DNA from: Desulfofundulus salinus
GTDB taxonomy: Bacteria; Bacillota; Desulfotomaculia; Desulfotomaculales; Desulfovirgulaceae
Assembly: GCF_003627965.1 (NCBI RefSeq)
Contig: NZ_RBWE01000001.1
Coordinates: 1,900,312-1,964,311 of the forward strand
DNA length: 64,000 nt
Reading direction: 5' to 3'
Shown here: positions 44,476-53,950 of the stretch, piece after piece
How positions within the stretch are numbered: the first letter of the stretch is position 1
How the letters are laid out: each line of letters starts with the position of its first letter
Made by a program: the position numbers and the translations under genes
The notes under the pieces: model-generated
Databases searched by the model: none
What the model was told of the DNA's origin: nothing
The model's input: the letters and a program-made list of their open reading frames with translations, nothing else

Positions 44476-45882
44476 TCACCTTTCGTGCTGTGTTATTCCG
44501 CAGGAGGACTGCCATACCCTCCCATAGTGGTTTGGCGAAAGTACCTGGAACAAAGCGGCCACATCTACCACGTTCTCCAGATCCAGAACCGCCTGCGCCA
44601 GAACCCGCGCCCTCTGTTCTCCCCAGGGCCCGGCAGCCAGAGCATGGAACTTGGTCACCAGTTCTTCGGCAGTAACCGGATTTTCCGGGTCGCCCCGGGG
44701 AAAATCCGTCCGTCCCCGGTATGCCTGGCCGGACGGAGTGCTTATCTCCACCACTGCCGGCCAGCGGGCGGGATGGAGGGCGTCAAGCTCCTCGTCCACC
44801 ACCAGGCTAACCCGGGACATCAGTTCCCGGATTTCCGGATCAAAAAGATTGGCCGGGGTAAAGTCCTCTGGACCACAACGTCCGGTTTTCAAGGCCAGGG
44901 CCACACAGAAGGGCAAGCTGAACTTGGCCGCATAGACTGTGGCCGGCTGGTGATTGGCGGTAATGTCCAGGGCCGTGCGGTATGTACGGACGGTGATAGT
45001 TGCTATATCAGCTGGTTTAATACCGTAGCGGGTGGCCAGCTCCAGGGCTACATCCACCGCCGGGTGGGTATGACGGCAGGAGGCGTGGATTTTGAAGGAG
45101 TTTTCTTCCACCTTGTAGGGAGGCTTGCCCAGGCCGGCGGTAATTTTACTCAGGTCAAACTGGGGAGCCGTAGCCCGGCAGAACCCCCTTTCCCCTTCTA
45201 GAATACGCGTAGCTCCGCTAAAACCTTCTCTGGCCAGCAAAGCGGCCAGCACGCCATTCTGGGCGGCCTTACCCGGGTGGAGATGTTTGGACATGGCTCC
45301 GTCGACCAGAAATTCCCACAATCCGGCAGCCTGGGTACCGGCATTGCCCAGGGCCCAGACCAGCTGTTCTTTATTTAAACCCAAAAGCTTTCCGGCCGCA
45401 GCCGCTGCACCAAAGGTACCGCAGGTACCGGTGGTGTGCCAGAAGTAATAGTGTGACGGGGTAACAGCCTCGCCAACCCGGATGGCCACTTCATAACCCA
45501 CCACAATGGCCTCCAACAACTGGCGGCCGTTCGCCCTGATCATTTCCGCCACGGCAAGGGCAGCCGGTATCACTGCCGCCCCGGCATGGATGATGGCGGC
45601 CCGGTGTACATCATCCAGTTCCATGATATGGGAGGCAATGCCGTTGGCCAGGGCCGCATTGAGGCAGGAGATCTTCTCCCCGGTCGCCAGCAGGGTGGCC
45701 TGGGGAGATCCCCCCTGCTGCTTTACAACCGCCTGGACCTTTTGAGCAGGCGCCTGCTGACCGCCGACAGCAGCCGAACCCAGCCAGTCCAGGAAAGCCA
45801 GCCTGGCCATATGCACTGTGGTCGCGGGAAGCATATCATATTGGATCTGGCCAATAAAATCGGCCAGCCGGTGGGACAACAT
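44476..45882 (-). CDS. MmgE/PrpD family protein (dehydratase or decarboxylase)
   Basis: A 468-residue member of the MmgE/PrpD fold, which includes 2-methylcitrate dehydratase, cis-aconitate decarboxylase and iminodisuccinate epimerase. It has the helical N-domain (LAFLDWLGSAAVGG, ANGIASHIMELDDVHR) and SCRHTHPAVDVALEL with active-site residues, and KFSLPFCVALAL. Family members act on tri- or dicarboxylates without CoA, by adding or removing water or CO2. In this operon a hydratase/dehydratase or decarboxylase acting before CoA activation is likely; the exact substrate is not known. Confidence 0.88.
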   Translation of the reverse strand: MLSHRLADFIGQIQYDMLPATTVHMARLAFLDWLGSAAVGGQQAPAQKVQAVVKQQGGSPQATLLATGEKISCLNAALANGIASHIMELDDVHRAAIIHAGAAVIPAALAVAEMIRANGRQLLEAIVVGYEVAIRVGEAVTPSHYYFWHTTGTCGTFGAAAAAGKLLGLNKEQLVWALGNAGTQAAGLWEFLVDGAMSKHLHPGKAAQNGVLAALLAREGFSGATRILEGERGFCRATAPQFDLSKITAGLGKPPYKVEENSFKIHASCRHTHPAVDVALELATRYGIKPADIATITVRTYRTALDITANHQPATVYAAKFSLPFCVALALKTGRCGPEDFTPANLFDPEIRELMSRVSLVVDEELDALHPARWPAVVEISTPSGQAYRGRTDFPRGDPENPVTAEELVTKFHALAAGPWGEQRARVLAQAVLDLENVVDVAALFQVLSPNHYGRVWQSSCGITQHER

Positions 45883-45922
45883 GGAAAATCACCTTACTTT
45901 CTTCATTGAGATTCCCTCGTCC

Positions 45923-46819
45923 TTACCCCAGGATCTGTTTTAAAGTGGGAATCAGGTCATCAAAATTATCCAGCACATAGGCACCGGCTTCCCTCAACCT
46001 GGCAGTCTTGATGGAAGGACGACCGTAATTGCCGGAAATCAGGGCTGCCGCATGACCGAAAACAGTACCTTCAGGCATGTCTTCCGTAAAGCGGCCGGCA
46101 ATGTAAGCAATGAGCGGTTTGGTAAACCCTCTTTCCTGGATGAAGGCCGCCGCTTCCTCCTCCTGGGAAGTACCCGGTTCGGAAAAAACGACCACGGCGC
46201 GGGTCTGTGGGTCGGCTTCAAAAAGAGCCAGCAGGTCTTTAATGGTACTGCCAATGAGGGCATCCCCACCAATGCTTACACTGGTGCTCACCCCGTAACC
46301 GGCACGCTTGATCATCCAGGAGGTTTCGGCAGTCATCCCACCGCTTCTGGAAATCACTCCTACCGGGCCGGGCACAAAGCAGCGCTCTACATTATCTCCC
46401 CCAATGGCCCCCAGTTTCACCCGTTCCCCGGGATTGATCATGCCCACGGAATTGGGGCCGATCACCCGCACCCCGGCCCGGCGGGCCAGATTTAAGAATT
46501 TCACCGCATCCTTTTGCGGGACGTTTTCGGTGGGAATAAGAATCAGCTTGATCCCGTTGGCCACCGCCTCAGCCACGGCATCGTAAACAAAGGCAGGAGG
46601 GACGTAGATCAAGGATGTATCTGGTTGATGTTCCCGGCAGGCCGCCTTTAAGGTATCGTACACCGGTACGCCGTGGACATCCTGCCCACCCTTCCCCGGT
46701 GTCACCCCGGCCACGATACGGGTACCGTAGGCCAGGGTGTGCCTGGTGACCATACTGGCCTCCCGGCCGGTGATCCCCTGAATCACAATGCGGGAATGGC
46801 GATCAATAAGAATGCCCAT
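45923..46819 (-). CDS. Divergent SucD-like acid-CoA ligase alpha subunit
   Basis: A 298-residue homologue of succinyl-CoA synthetase alpha. GITGREASMVTRHTLAYG binds CoA and FGHAAALISGNYGRP keeps the phosphohistidine. The segment that reads [11 protein letters not shown] in the canonical copy at 33.9 kb reads SEPGTSQEEEA here. So a different acid, such as malate, citramalate, itaconate or citrate, is plausible. ATG 46819 directly follows the beta subunit stop codon. It works with the 408-residue beta subunit. Confidence 0.88.
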   Translation of the reverse strand: MGILIDRHSRIVIQGITGREASMVTRHTLAYGTRIVAGVTPGKGGQDVHGVPVYDTLKAACREHQPDTSLIYVPPAFVYDAVAEAVANGIKLILIPTENVPQKDAVKFLNLARRAGVRVIGPNSVGMINPGERVKLGAIGGDNVERCFVPGPVGVISRSGGMTAETSWMIKRAGYGVSTSVSIGGDALIGSTIKDLLALFEADPQTRAVVVFSEPGTSQEEEAAAFIQERGFTKPLIAYIAGRFTEDMPEGTVFGHAAALISGNYGRPSIKTARLREAGAYVLDNFDDLIPTLKQILG

Positions 46820-48046
46820 TTATGGCTGTCCCCCTTCCCCGTAAACTTCCTTCATCCGGGCCACCATCCGGGCACAGGCCTCGGTTAAAGTTACCTCATC
46901 CCCGTAATACTCCACCCCGGCTGCCGTAAAGAGCTCCCGGGCTATGGCGTCATTCACGCCGGCTTCCCGTACCACCACCGGAAAGGTGGCCGGATTGATG
47001 TTCAGTTCCTCCAGCGCCCGGATTATCCCCCGGGCCAGCACATCCACCTGCGTGTTATTGGTAATGTTATGGGCGACAAATAACCCTTTCACTCCAGGTT
47101 TGGAAAGGATTCCTTTGGTCAGGCCGTATACCTTTGCTTCGGGCGGGTTACCCCCTACTTCTGAATAATTGGCCGGCCGCCCCCCCAGGGACACCAGGGT
47201 ATCAAAGCACAGGAGGCTGCCGCCACCACCCCCGCACATGAATCCGATATCACCGCCGGGCATCTCGGTATAGCGGGCCGTACCCCGGTAGGGGTCGGAT
47301 TCATTTACTTCCACCATTTTCTTTTCCAGTTCCGTAAGGGGACGCCAGGCACGTTCACTGCCCAGCTGGACCATGTCCGCAAGACGGGGCTGACGGTACA
47401 TGGCGCTATCATCCACGCTCATCACCGCCGCCGCGGCTACCAGTTCTCCCCCGGTGGTTACCACCAGCGGGTTGACCTCCAAAAGATAGGCATCGTAACG
47501 GTCAAAGGTGGCATAGAGTTTGCTTAACAGTGCCCCTGCGGCACCCAGCAGTTTGCCCCCTACCCCCAGGTCCGCCCAGATCTCCCTGGCCCGAAAGCCG
47601 GGCAAGCCTTCAAAGGGGTCCACCTGGTGAATGACCATCTCGGCCGGGTAGGAACGGCTCAATTCCTCCACATCCACCCCGCCCCTGGTGCTGGCGATGA
47701 TCACCGGCAACTGTTTGTTCTTGTCGTAGGTAATGGAAAGGTACCATTCCTGGGCCACGTCCAGTTTTTCTTCCACCAGGACCTTTTCCACGGGGAAATG
47801 CCGCACCGTGATGCCCAGCAACTCCCCGGCCCTTAAAGCCGCTTCCTGTGGCGTGTCGGCAAATTTAATGGCTCCGGCCTTACCCCGTTTGCCCACGGGC
47901 ACCAGCGCCTTAATGACCACGGGTTTACCTATACGCCGGGCGGCCTCCTGAGCTTCGTCTTCGCTGGTGGCCACCTCGTAACTGGGCACCGCTATGCCCA
48001 TCTCTTTGAACAACTGCTTGCTGTGATGTTCCAGCAGACGACCCAC
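46820..48046 (-). CDS. Divergent SucC-like acid-CoA ligase beta subunit
   Basis: A 408-residue ATP-grasp subunit, about 37 residues longer than the canonical SucC in this window. ATP-grasp features and LLEVNPLVV metal ligands are kept. The canonical loop FGGITRCDDVA is replaced by AHNITNNTQVDVLA, whose N-x-T pattern recalls the matching loop in ATP-citrate lyase. So it should not be called succinyl-CoA synthetase. GTG 48046 is the start; it lies 12 bases after the CitE-like gene. Confidence 0.87.
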   Translation of the reverse strand: MGRLLEHHSKQLFKEMGIAVPSYEVATSEDEAQEAARRIGKPVVIKALVPVGKRGKAGAIKFADTPQEAALRAGELLGITVRHFPVEKVLVEEKLDVAQEWYLSITYDKNKQLPVIIASTRGGVDVEELSRSYPAEMVIHQVDPFEGLPGFRAREIWADLGVGGKLLGAAGALLSKLYATFDRYDAYLLEVNPLVVTTGGELVAAAAVMSVDDSAMYRQPRLADMVQLGSERAWRPLTELEKKMVEVNESDPYRGTARYTEMPGGDIGFMCGGGGGSLLCFDTLVSLGGRPANYSEVGGNPPEAKVYGLTKGILSKPGVKGLFVAHNITNNTQVDVLARGIIRALEELNINPATFPVVVREAGVNDAIARELFTAAGVEYYGDEVTLTEACARMVARMKEVYGEGGQP

Positions 48047-48058
48047 TGTTTTCCCCCC

Positions 48059-48961
48059 TCAAACTCTTTGTTCTCCCGATCCTTTTTCCCCCGCCAGACC
48101 TAAAGCCCGGGCAATGGCCAGCGTCCGCCTGGCCCAGGCTGCCACGGGGTAATCAATAAACTTACCCTCCAGCTGCACTGCCGCAATGCCTTCAGCTTCG
48201 GCCTGTGCAAAGGCCTGTGCCACTTTAGCCGCATAATCAATTTCCCTGGGCGTGGGAGAAAAGATTTCGTTTACGGGTCCCAGTTGCGCCGGGTGGATCA
48301 CCAGCTTACCGGCAAAGCCCAGACTGCGCACCAGGCGGCATTCCTCTGCCAGCCCTTCCTCATCTTTAATGTTGGGGTAAACTGTATCGATGGGTCCTTC
48401 AATGCCGGCCGCCCGGCTGGCCACCACCAGATGGGAGCGGGCATAAAAGATCTCCGTACCCTGACCGGTCAGCGATGTGCAGATGTCCAGGGTGTAATCC
48501 ACGGCCCCGAAAGCCAGCCGCTTTACCCGCGGGCAGCTGGTGGCCACCTCATAGGCATTCATCACCCCCCGGGCCGTTTCCACCAGGGGAATGAGTTCCA
48601 TCTCGCCGGTCGGCAAACCGTATTCCCTTTCCAGCTGACCGATGAGCCAGTCCACCCGCCTGACTTCTTCGGCGTCTTCAGCCTTGGGCAGCATGATGCC
48701 CGCCGGCCGGCCCCCCACCACCGCCATCAGGTCACCCACAATCCAGCGGGTGTTGACCCCGTTCACCCGCACGTAAATACCCTCGCGGCTCGTACGTCCC
48801 AGGACATCCAGCACCAGGCTCCGTGCCCGCACCTTTTCGGATACCGCCACGGCATCTTCCAGGTCCAGGATCACCGCATCGGCATCAAGGGACAAGGCCT
48901 TGTCTACCTTGCGCAAGTCGCTGGCGGGAGCAAAGAGGAAACTGCGCAACGGCTTTTCCAT
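48059..48961 (-). CDS. CitE-like acyl-CoA lyase (HpcH/HpaI aldolase family)
   Basis: A 300-residue TIM-barrel lyase of the citrate-lyase-beta group. VILDLEDAV holds metal and substrate residues, VRVNGVNT the substrate Arg, MLPKAEDAEEV and LIPLVETARG the metal Glu, LAFGAVDYTLDI and VIHPAQL the product pocket. Such stand-alone enzymes split malyl-CoA, citramalyl-CoA, citryl-CoA or related thioesters to acetyl-CoA (or propionyl-CoA) and an oxo acid. It is first in the operon behind a sigma-54 promoter. No citrate lyase alpha/gamma genes are present, so classical citrate lyase is excluded. Confidence 0.9.
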   Translation of the reverse strand: MEKPLRSFLFAPASDLRKVDKALSLDADAVILDLEDAVAVSEKVRARSLVLDVLGRTSREGIYVRVNGVNTRWIVGDLMAVVGGRPAGIMLPKAEDAEEVRRVDWLIGQLEREYGLPTGEMELIPLVETARGVMNAYEVATSCPRVKRLAFGAVDYTLDICTSLTGQGTEIFYARSHLVVASRAAGIEGPIDTVYPNIKDEEGLAEECRLVRSLGFAGKLVIHPAQLGPVNEIFSPTPREIDYAAKVAQAFAQAEAEGIAAVQLEGKFIDYPVAAWARRTLAIARALGLAGEKGSGEQRV

Positions 48962-48989
48962 TCAACCTCACCTCCTGCTACCAGTGAGA

Positions 48990-49005
48990 AGCAAATTCCT
49001 TACCA
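48990..49005 (-). promoter_or_regulatory. Sigma-54 (-24/-12) promoter of the lyase/ligase/SdhAB operon
   Basis: On the minus strand TGGTAAGGAATTTGCT (49005-48990) has GG and GC exactly 10 bases apart with TTGC at -12. The predicted start point falls about 17 bases before the ATG of the CitE-like gene, leaving room for its AGGAGGTGAGG ribosome site. Confidence 0.75.
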
Positions 49006-49100
49006 AGCAAGAAGACAACCACAAAGGGCTTGGAAGTGCAGCAATATACGCAGGCCTGAAGGCAGAAGGCATACCGGTAGGTTATTTTAAATGTTTCACT

Positions 49101-49143
49101 TTTGCAATGGCATTTGAGATCATGCAATGACAAACATTGCAAA
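49101..49143. promoter_or_regulatory. Inverted repeats, candidate enhancer site of the sigma-54 activator
   Basis: TTTGCAATG (49101-49109) and CATTGCAAA (49135-49143) are exact reverse complements. Within them TGCAATG (49123-49129) and CATTGCA (49135-49141) form a tighter pair with a 5-base spacer. They lie about 100-140 bases upstream of the -24/-12 element, a usual enhancer distance. Confidence 0.6.
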
Positions 49144-49194
49144 TATGAAAAGCCACGGCTCCACAGGCCATGGCCACAAAGGGGAAAAGGTTTT

Positions 49195-50895
49195 TTAAGA
49201 GCCCGTTGTCGACCCTGATAGCAGCCCGAGTCTCTTCATCTTGCGCCACAAAGTGGTGGTGCTGATACCCAGCTTCTCAGCAGCTCGCCGGCGGTTGTAG
49301 CCCGTTTCTTCCAGTGCCCGCAAGATGGTTGACCGTTCCACGGCCTGGGTAGTTCCTTTCAACACGCAAAAACTCGGTGTTTTAAAAAAAGATCCATCGT
49401 TATCGGTCTTTGGCAGGTGCCCTTGGGAATTCAATTTTGCAAAGTAATATACCGGTGCGATTTGTCCGGATTGGGTTGCTGTTGCCGTGTTTTCCGGTAG
49501 CCGGCAGGCGCAGTTGCGAATTAGGGCGGGAAGATCCGAGGGTAGGATTACTTCGTGGGTGGCCAGGTTCATGGTTCTTTCAATGCAGTTCTGCAATTCC
49601 CTTACATTGCCCGGCCAACTGTAAGCCATTAGGCATTCCAGGGCCTCGGGGGAAATATCCCGTACAAAGGTACCGAAGGTGTCCCGGAACTGTTTGATAA
49701 AGTGCCGCACCAGCAAGGGGATGTCCTCCACTCTTTCCCGCAGGGGGGGGATGCGCAGGTCCACCACATTGAGGCGGTAAAACAGGTCTTGGCGAAACTT
49801 GCCACTGGCCACCATTTGCCACAGGTCCTTATTGGTGGAAGCAATTACCCGCACATCCACGGGAACCGGTTTCTTGCCCCCAATGCGCACCACTTCCCTT
49901 TCCTGCAGTACCCTCAATAAACGGGACTGCAGTTCCAGCTCCATTTCACTGATCTCATCCAGGAACAGGGTGCCCCCGCTGGCCTGTTCAAAAAGACCCT
50001 GCTGGCCTTCTCTGCGGGCGCCGGTAAAAGCCCCGGCTTCATAACCAAAAAGCTGGCTTTCCACCAGGCTGGCCGGAATGGCCCCGCAGTTTATGGCCAC
50101 AAAGGGACCACCGGACCGCTGGCTGGCATTGTGAATGGACTGGGCAAAGAGTTCCTTCCCGGTGCCCGTTTCTCCATAGAGCAACACGGTGGAGTTGGTT
50201 ACCGCAACCTGGCGGGCCTGGCGGATGCAATGCTGGATGGCCCGGCTGGTACCGATGATATGGGCGAAGGTATAGCGGGGGTAATCCCGTCGACTGGTGC
50301 TGGCCAGCATTTTCTTTTGTTTCACCGCCAGGACATTGTTAAAACCAAGACCGAATTCAGCAGTAACAGGAATGCGCACGGCCATGGCCCCCTCCTCCAG
50401 GAGGGACGGCCCTATAACCGGCCGCCCCAGTTCCATGGCCTGCCTGCCCAGGTAGGTAAATTCCCCCATCCCCCTGACCGATTCCTTTCCACCCGACCCC
50501 ACGCTGAAAAAGCGCATCCCCTGGCGGTCAAAGAGCACCGCCTCGCCCCCGGCCACCCGGGCAATCAAAGGGAGGGCCTCCCGGAAGGTTGCCTTTAAAC
50601 CAGCCTCCCGGCGGGCATGCAGCAAATTGTTTACTGCCAGAAGGCAACCCTCCAGGGGCAGGAAGAAATGCAGCACCCCTTCTTCCCTGCGGGAAGGAAA
50701 CAGCAGGGGACTACTGATTTGCCGGACCTCTTCCAGACCCTCATAGTTTTCCAGGGGATAATGGGGAACCTCCCGGCCCGAGGCATCCACGGTTTTGGTG
50801 TTGCCACTGCACAGGTCAATAACCGTGGCATAGCCACCGGCCAGCCGGGCAATCATACCAAGAGCGGCACAAAGGGTTTCAAACAAGCCGTCCAT
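49195..50895 (-). CDS. Sigma-54-dependent transcriptional activator (NtrC/AcoR-type)
   Basis: A 566-residue regulator. The N-terminal 200 residues form one or two GAF-like sensory domains without a receiver motif. The AAA+ domain (about 215-450) has Walker [15 protein letters not shown] and Walker [14 protein letters not shown] long linker leads to a Fis-type helix-turn-helix ([23 protein letters not shown]). It is encoded between the TRAP genes and the sigma-54 operon, starting 18 bases after dctM, so it is likely co-transcribed with the transporter and activates the lyase operon. The effector is unknown. Confidence 0.92.
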   Translation of the reverse strand: MDGLFETLCAALGMIARLAGGYATVIDLCSGNTKTVDASGREVPHYPLENYEGLEEVRQISSPLLFPSRREEGVLHFFLPLEGCLLAVNNLLHARREAGLKATFREALPLIARVAGGEAVLFDRQGMRFFSVGSGGKESVRGMGEFTYLGRQAMELGRPVIGPSLLEEGAMAVRIPVTAEFGLGFNNVLAVKQKKMLASTSRRDYPRYTFAHIIGTSRAIQHCIRQARQVAVTNSTVLLYGETGTGKELFAQSIHNASQRSGGPFVAINCGAIPASLVESQLFGYEAGAFTGARREGQQGLFEQASGGTLFLDEISEMELELQSRLLRVLQEREVVRIGGKKPVPVDVRVIASTNKDLWQMVASGKFRQDLFYRLNVVDLRIPPLRERVEDIPLLVRHFIKQFRDTFGTFVRDISPEALECLMAYSWPGNVRELQNCIERTMNLATHEVILPSDLPALIRNCACRLPENTATATQSGQIAPVYYFAKLNSQGHLPKTDNDGSFFKTPSFCVLKGTTQAVERSTILRALEETGYNRRRAAEKLGISTTTLWRKMKRLGLLSGSTTGS

Positions 50896-50913
50896 ACTTC
50901 CCCCCCCAGCCGG

Positions 50914-52206
50914 TTAACGTTCCATCAGCACCCGGGGAATGTACAGGGAAATCTCGGGCCAGAAGATGAAGATAACCAGTCCGGCAATGAGAATTAAGAT
51001 AAAGGGCAGCACGCCCCTGATTACCTCTTCGACCCGTGCTTTAGCCATGGCCGAAACCACAAAGAGGTTCAGGCCCACCGGCGGGGTAATCATGGCCAGC
51101 TCCATGTTCACCGTCATGACCACGGCAAACTGGATCAGGTCGATGTTCAGCGCCTTGATGATGGGCAGCAGCAAGGGCAGGGTAATCAGGGTAATGGAAA
51201 CGGCCTCCAGGAAAGTGCCCATGATGAAGAACATCAGGTTGGTGGCAAAAAAGAAGGCATAACGGTTCAGGTGGCTGTCGGCAATCCATTCGGCTATCTT
51301 ATTGGGCACCTGTTCTGAGGTCAGGAACAGGCCGAAAACCATGGCAGCGGCAATAATCAGGTAGATCATTGAGGAGATATTGATGGCCTCCTGGAAGACT
51401 TTACGGATGTCCGGCAGCTTTAATTCCCGGTAAATAAAAGCGGAAACGATGATGGTATAAAATACGGAAAGCACTGCTGCCTCAGTGGGGGTAACTATAC
51501 CCAAATAAATACTTCCCAAAATGAAGACCGGTAAAAAGGCACCGGGCAGGGCCTTGACGGTGGCCGTCCAGCGATCCCGCCAGGATGCCGGTTCACCGCG
51601 CCCGTAGCCCTTAATTTTGGCATAGAGAATCGCGAAGACAACCAGCATGCCGGCCAGGAAAAGACCGGGCAGCAGCCCGCCCATGAAAAGTTTGCCAATA
51701 GATTCCTCAGCCACTATCCCGTAAACCACCATGGTCACGCTGGGAGGAATGAGGATACCCAACGTACCGGAGGCTGCAATAAGGCCCATGGCATAGCGCT
51801 TATCGTAACCCCCTTCAATCATGGCCGGAAGCATGATGGCACCAATGGCCGCAGCCGTAGCCGGGCTGGAACCGGAAATGGCGGCAAAGATGGCGCAGGC
51901 CAGAATGGTAACCACCGACAGACCTCCAGGCAGGTGGCCGAACCAGCTGCGCAGGGCAGCGATGAGATATCTGGCTATACCCCCGTGGGACATGAGCACT
52001 CCGGCAAAGACAAAGGCCGGAATGGCCATCAAAGGCGGCGAGAGGAGGGAGGCAAACATGCGCTGCACGATCATATACATGGTAAAATCGGTGGTGGTAG
52101 CTAAAACGATTAGGGCAGCCACCGCCAGGCTGATGGCAACGGGCACGTTGATCAGGAAGAGTAGCACGAATATACAAAACAGCAACGCCGTTTCCATCGG
52201 CGGCAC
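50914..52206 (-). CDS. dctM: TRAP transporter large permease DctM
   Basis: A 430-residue membrane protein with about twelve hydrophobic segments of the DctM family. Typical motifs are FVFAGVLMSHGG, GSSPATAAAIGAIMLPAM and ASGTLGILIPPS. With DctQ and DctP it carries a carboxylate into the cell using a sodium gradient. ATG 52206 lies 21 bases after the dctQ stop. Confidence 0.94.
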   Translation of the reverse strand: MPPMETALLFCIFVLLFLINVPVAISLAVAALIVLATTTDFTMYMIVQRMFASLLSPPLMAIPAFVFAGVLMSHGGIARYLIAALRSWFGHLPGGLSVVTILACAIFAAISGSSPATAAAIGAIMLPAMIEGGYDKRYAMGLIAASGTLGILIPPSVTMVVYGIVAEESIGKLFMGGLLPGLFLAGMLVVFAILYAKIKGYGRGEPASWRDRWTATVKALPGAFLPVFILGSIYLGIVTPTEAAVLSVFYTIIVSAFIYRELKLPDIRKVFQEAINISSMIYLIIAAAMVFGLFLTSEQVPNKIAEWIADSHLNRYAFFFATNLMFFIMGTFLEAVSITLITLPLLLPIIKALNIDLIQFAVVMTVNMELAMITPPVGLNLFVVSAMAKARVEEVIRGVLPFILILIAGLVIFIFWPEISLYIPRVLMER

Positions 52207-52227
52207 TCCTTTCCATCTTCATTCTTT

Positions 52228-52737
52228 TTAGTCTGGGCGTCTACTCTGGGCAGCTAACCAGTCTTTTCCGCCATTTTTAAAATGAAATAAAAGTTTCTCT
52301 ATAAAACGGGCGGTAAACATTACACCACTGATGGGCATAACCAGGTTGACAATCCATAAGGGAAACTGGCTGTCGGTGGAGCGCTGCCCGGACATGATGT
52401 AAGTATATACCAGCTGGTACCCGTAAAAGGTGTAAAACAGGGCAAAACCCACCCCAATCAAATGGGCCAGAATGCTCACCCGGTAGCGAATGCCCAGGGG
52501 CAGCAGTCTGTAGACCATATCCACCTTAATGTGGTGGTCATTCCTCAAAGCCACGGCAATGCCGCATAACGTCCCCCACACCACAAAATAAACCGAAAAC
52601 TCATCAAGGAGGGACTGGGGGCGCCCCCAAATATAACGCAACAGGACGTTGACAAAGACCAGTGTCAGCCCGGTGAACAAAAGACCTCCAGTAAAGTAGT
52701 CCTCAAAGGCCTCATAAGCTTTCTTGAATCGTTCCAC
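52228..52737 (-). CDS. dctQ: TRAP transporter small permease DctQ
   Basis: A 169-residue protein with four hydrophobic segments (about 17-37, 46-62, 88-108, 131-150), as in DctQ. It includes LLFTGLTLVFVNVLLRYIWG and DEFSVYFVVWGTLCGIAVALR. It joins DctM and the binding protein. GTG 52737 is the start. Confidence 0.92.
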   Translation of the reverse strand: MERFKKAYEAFEDYFTGGLLFTGLTLVFVNVLLRYIWGRPQSLLDEFSVYFVVWGTLCGIAVALRNDHHIKVDMVYRLLPLGIRYRVSILAHLIGVGFALFYTFYGYQLVYTYIMSGQRSTDSQFPLWIVNLVMPISGVMFTARFIEKLLFHFKNGGKDWLAAQSRRPD

Positions 52738-52860
52738 ACTAAACCCCCCTCAAAAAAAGGCAGGTAAATGTCATGTTTTTTCGTAATTTGGCGAAGCAAG
52801 GGGCAAAAAGGGGGACGGGCTGGTGAACCATACCGGGGCCCGCCCCCGGTGAAAAGCTAT

Positions 52861-53889
52861 TTATTTAGTGTTCCGGGCCGCTTCAATGTACTCCCGGCCA
52901 ATCTTATCGGTATACTTATCATAAACCGGTTTCATGGCTTCGATAAAAGCCTGGCGGTCCGCATCGGTAAGGGTGTAGATTTCCAGCTTGCCGCTGTTCT
53001 TCAGGTTCTCAAAGCTTTTCTGGTTCAGTTCATCGGCCAGCTGGCGCTCGTAGTCGGTAGCCTCTTTCATGCATTCCATAAAGAGCTTCTTCTGATCTTC
53101 CGTCAGGCTGTTCCAGAAAGTGGTATTGGTGAGCACCACATAATCCAGACGGCCATGGCCGGAAACGGTAAGGTATTTCTGTACCTCGGCGTACTTCTGG
53201 GTGTCTATGTTGTTGAAGGTGTTTTCCTGGCCGTCCACAGTCCCGTTTTGCAGGGCCACGTACACTTCACCAAAGGCCAGGGTCTGGGAACCGGCACCTA
53301 AAGCCTTAAACTGCTCATCCAGCACACCACCGCTCTGGGTCCGGAACTTTAAACCCTTGAAGTCTTCCGGCCTCTTTAAAGGCCGCTTGCTGTTGGTAAA
53401 GTGCTTGGATCCGTTGGGCCACCAGGCCAGGCCCAGCATGCCCTGAGATTCCAGGGAGTGCAGCAGCTTCTGGCCGTATTCCCCGTCGTAGAACTTATAT
53501 GCGGCCTCATCGCTCTCAAACAGGAAAGGCATATCCACCAGCTGGAAGGCCGGGTTAAATCCTACCAGCTTGGTCACCGAAGGGGCAATGAGCTGCACGT
53601 TGTTTGCCCTTAAGGCCTCAAGCTCTTCCTTGTCACCGTAAAGCTGGGAGGAAGGGTAAACCTCCACCTTGAACTGGCCGTTGGATTTGGCCTCCAATAA
53701 TTCTTTGAATTTTAAGGCCGCCTGTCCCTTGGGTGTGGTTTCAGCCACTACGTGGGAAAACTTAACCACAATGGGTTTCTTCTCCCCGGTCCCCTGGGCG
53801 CCCTTCTTTTCCCCGCCGCAACCGGAAGCCGTAAGCATCAGGCCCAGGGCCAGAAGGGCCACCAGGAAAATTTGGATTACTTTTTTCAT
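52861..53889 (-). CDS. dctP: TRAP transporter substrate-binding lipoprotein DctP
   Basis: A 342-residue DctP-family lipoprotein (lipobox TASGC, about residue 24). VVKFSHVVAETTPKGQAALKFKELLE is the typical start; the carboxylate-binding Arg lies in GLKFRTQSGGVLDEQF and GTVDGQENTFNNI is also present. Close likeness to C4-dicarboxylate-binding DctP proteins suggests a dicarboxylate ligand. It is the first gene of the dctPQM set. Confidence 0.93.
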   Translation of the reverse strand: MKKVIQIFLVALLALGLMLTASGCGGEKKGAQGTGEKKPIVVKFSHVVAETTPKGQAALKFKELLEAKSNGQFKVEVYPSSQLYGDKEELEALRANNVQLIAPSVTKLVGFNPAFQLVDMPFLFESDEAAYKFYDGEYGQKLLHSLESQGMLGLAWWPNGSKHFTNSKRPLKRPEDFKGLKFRTQSGGVLDEQFKALGAGSQTLAFGEVYVALQNGTVDGQENTFNNIDTQKYAEVQKYLTVSGHGRLDYVVLTNTTFWNSLTEDQKKLFMECMKEATDYERQLADELNQKSFENLKNSGKLEIYTLTDADRQAFIEAMKPVYDKYTDKIGREYIEAARNTK

Positions 53890-53950
53890 TTTTTAGTCAA
53901 ACCCCCTTAACTTTTTGACAGTCAGTTAACTTAGAACCTTCTGAATTATC

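Noticed and set aside
48059-48961. Citrate lyase beta subunit
   Set aside because: No alpha or acyl-carrier gamma subunit genes nearby; instead an acid-CoA ligase pair, so a stand-alone CoA-ester lyase is more likely.
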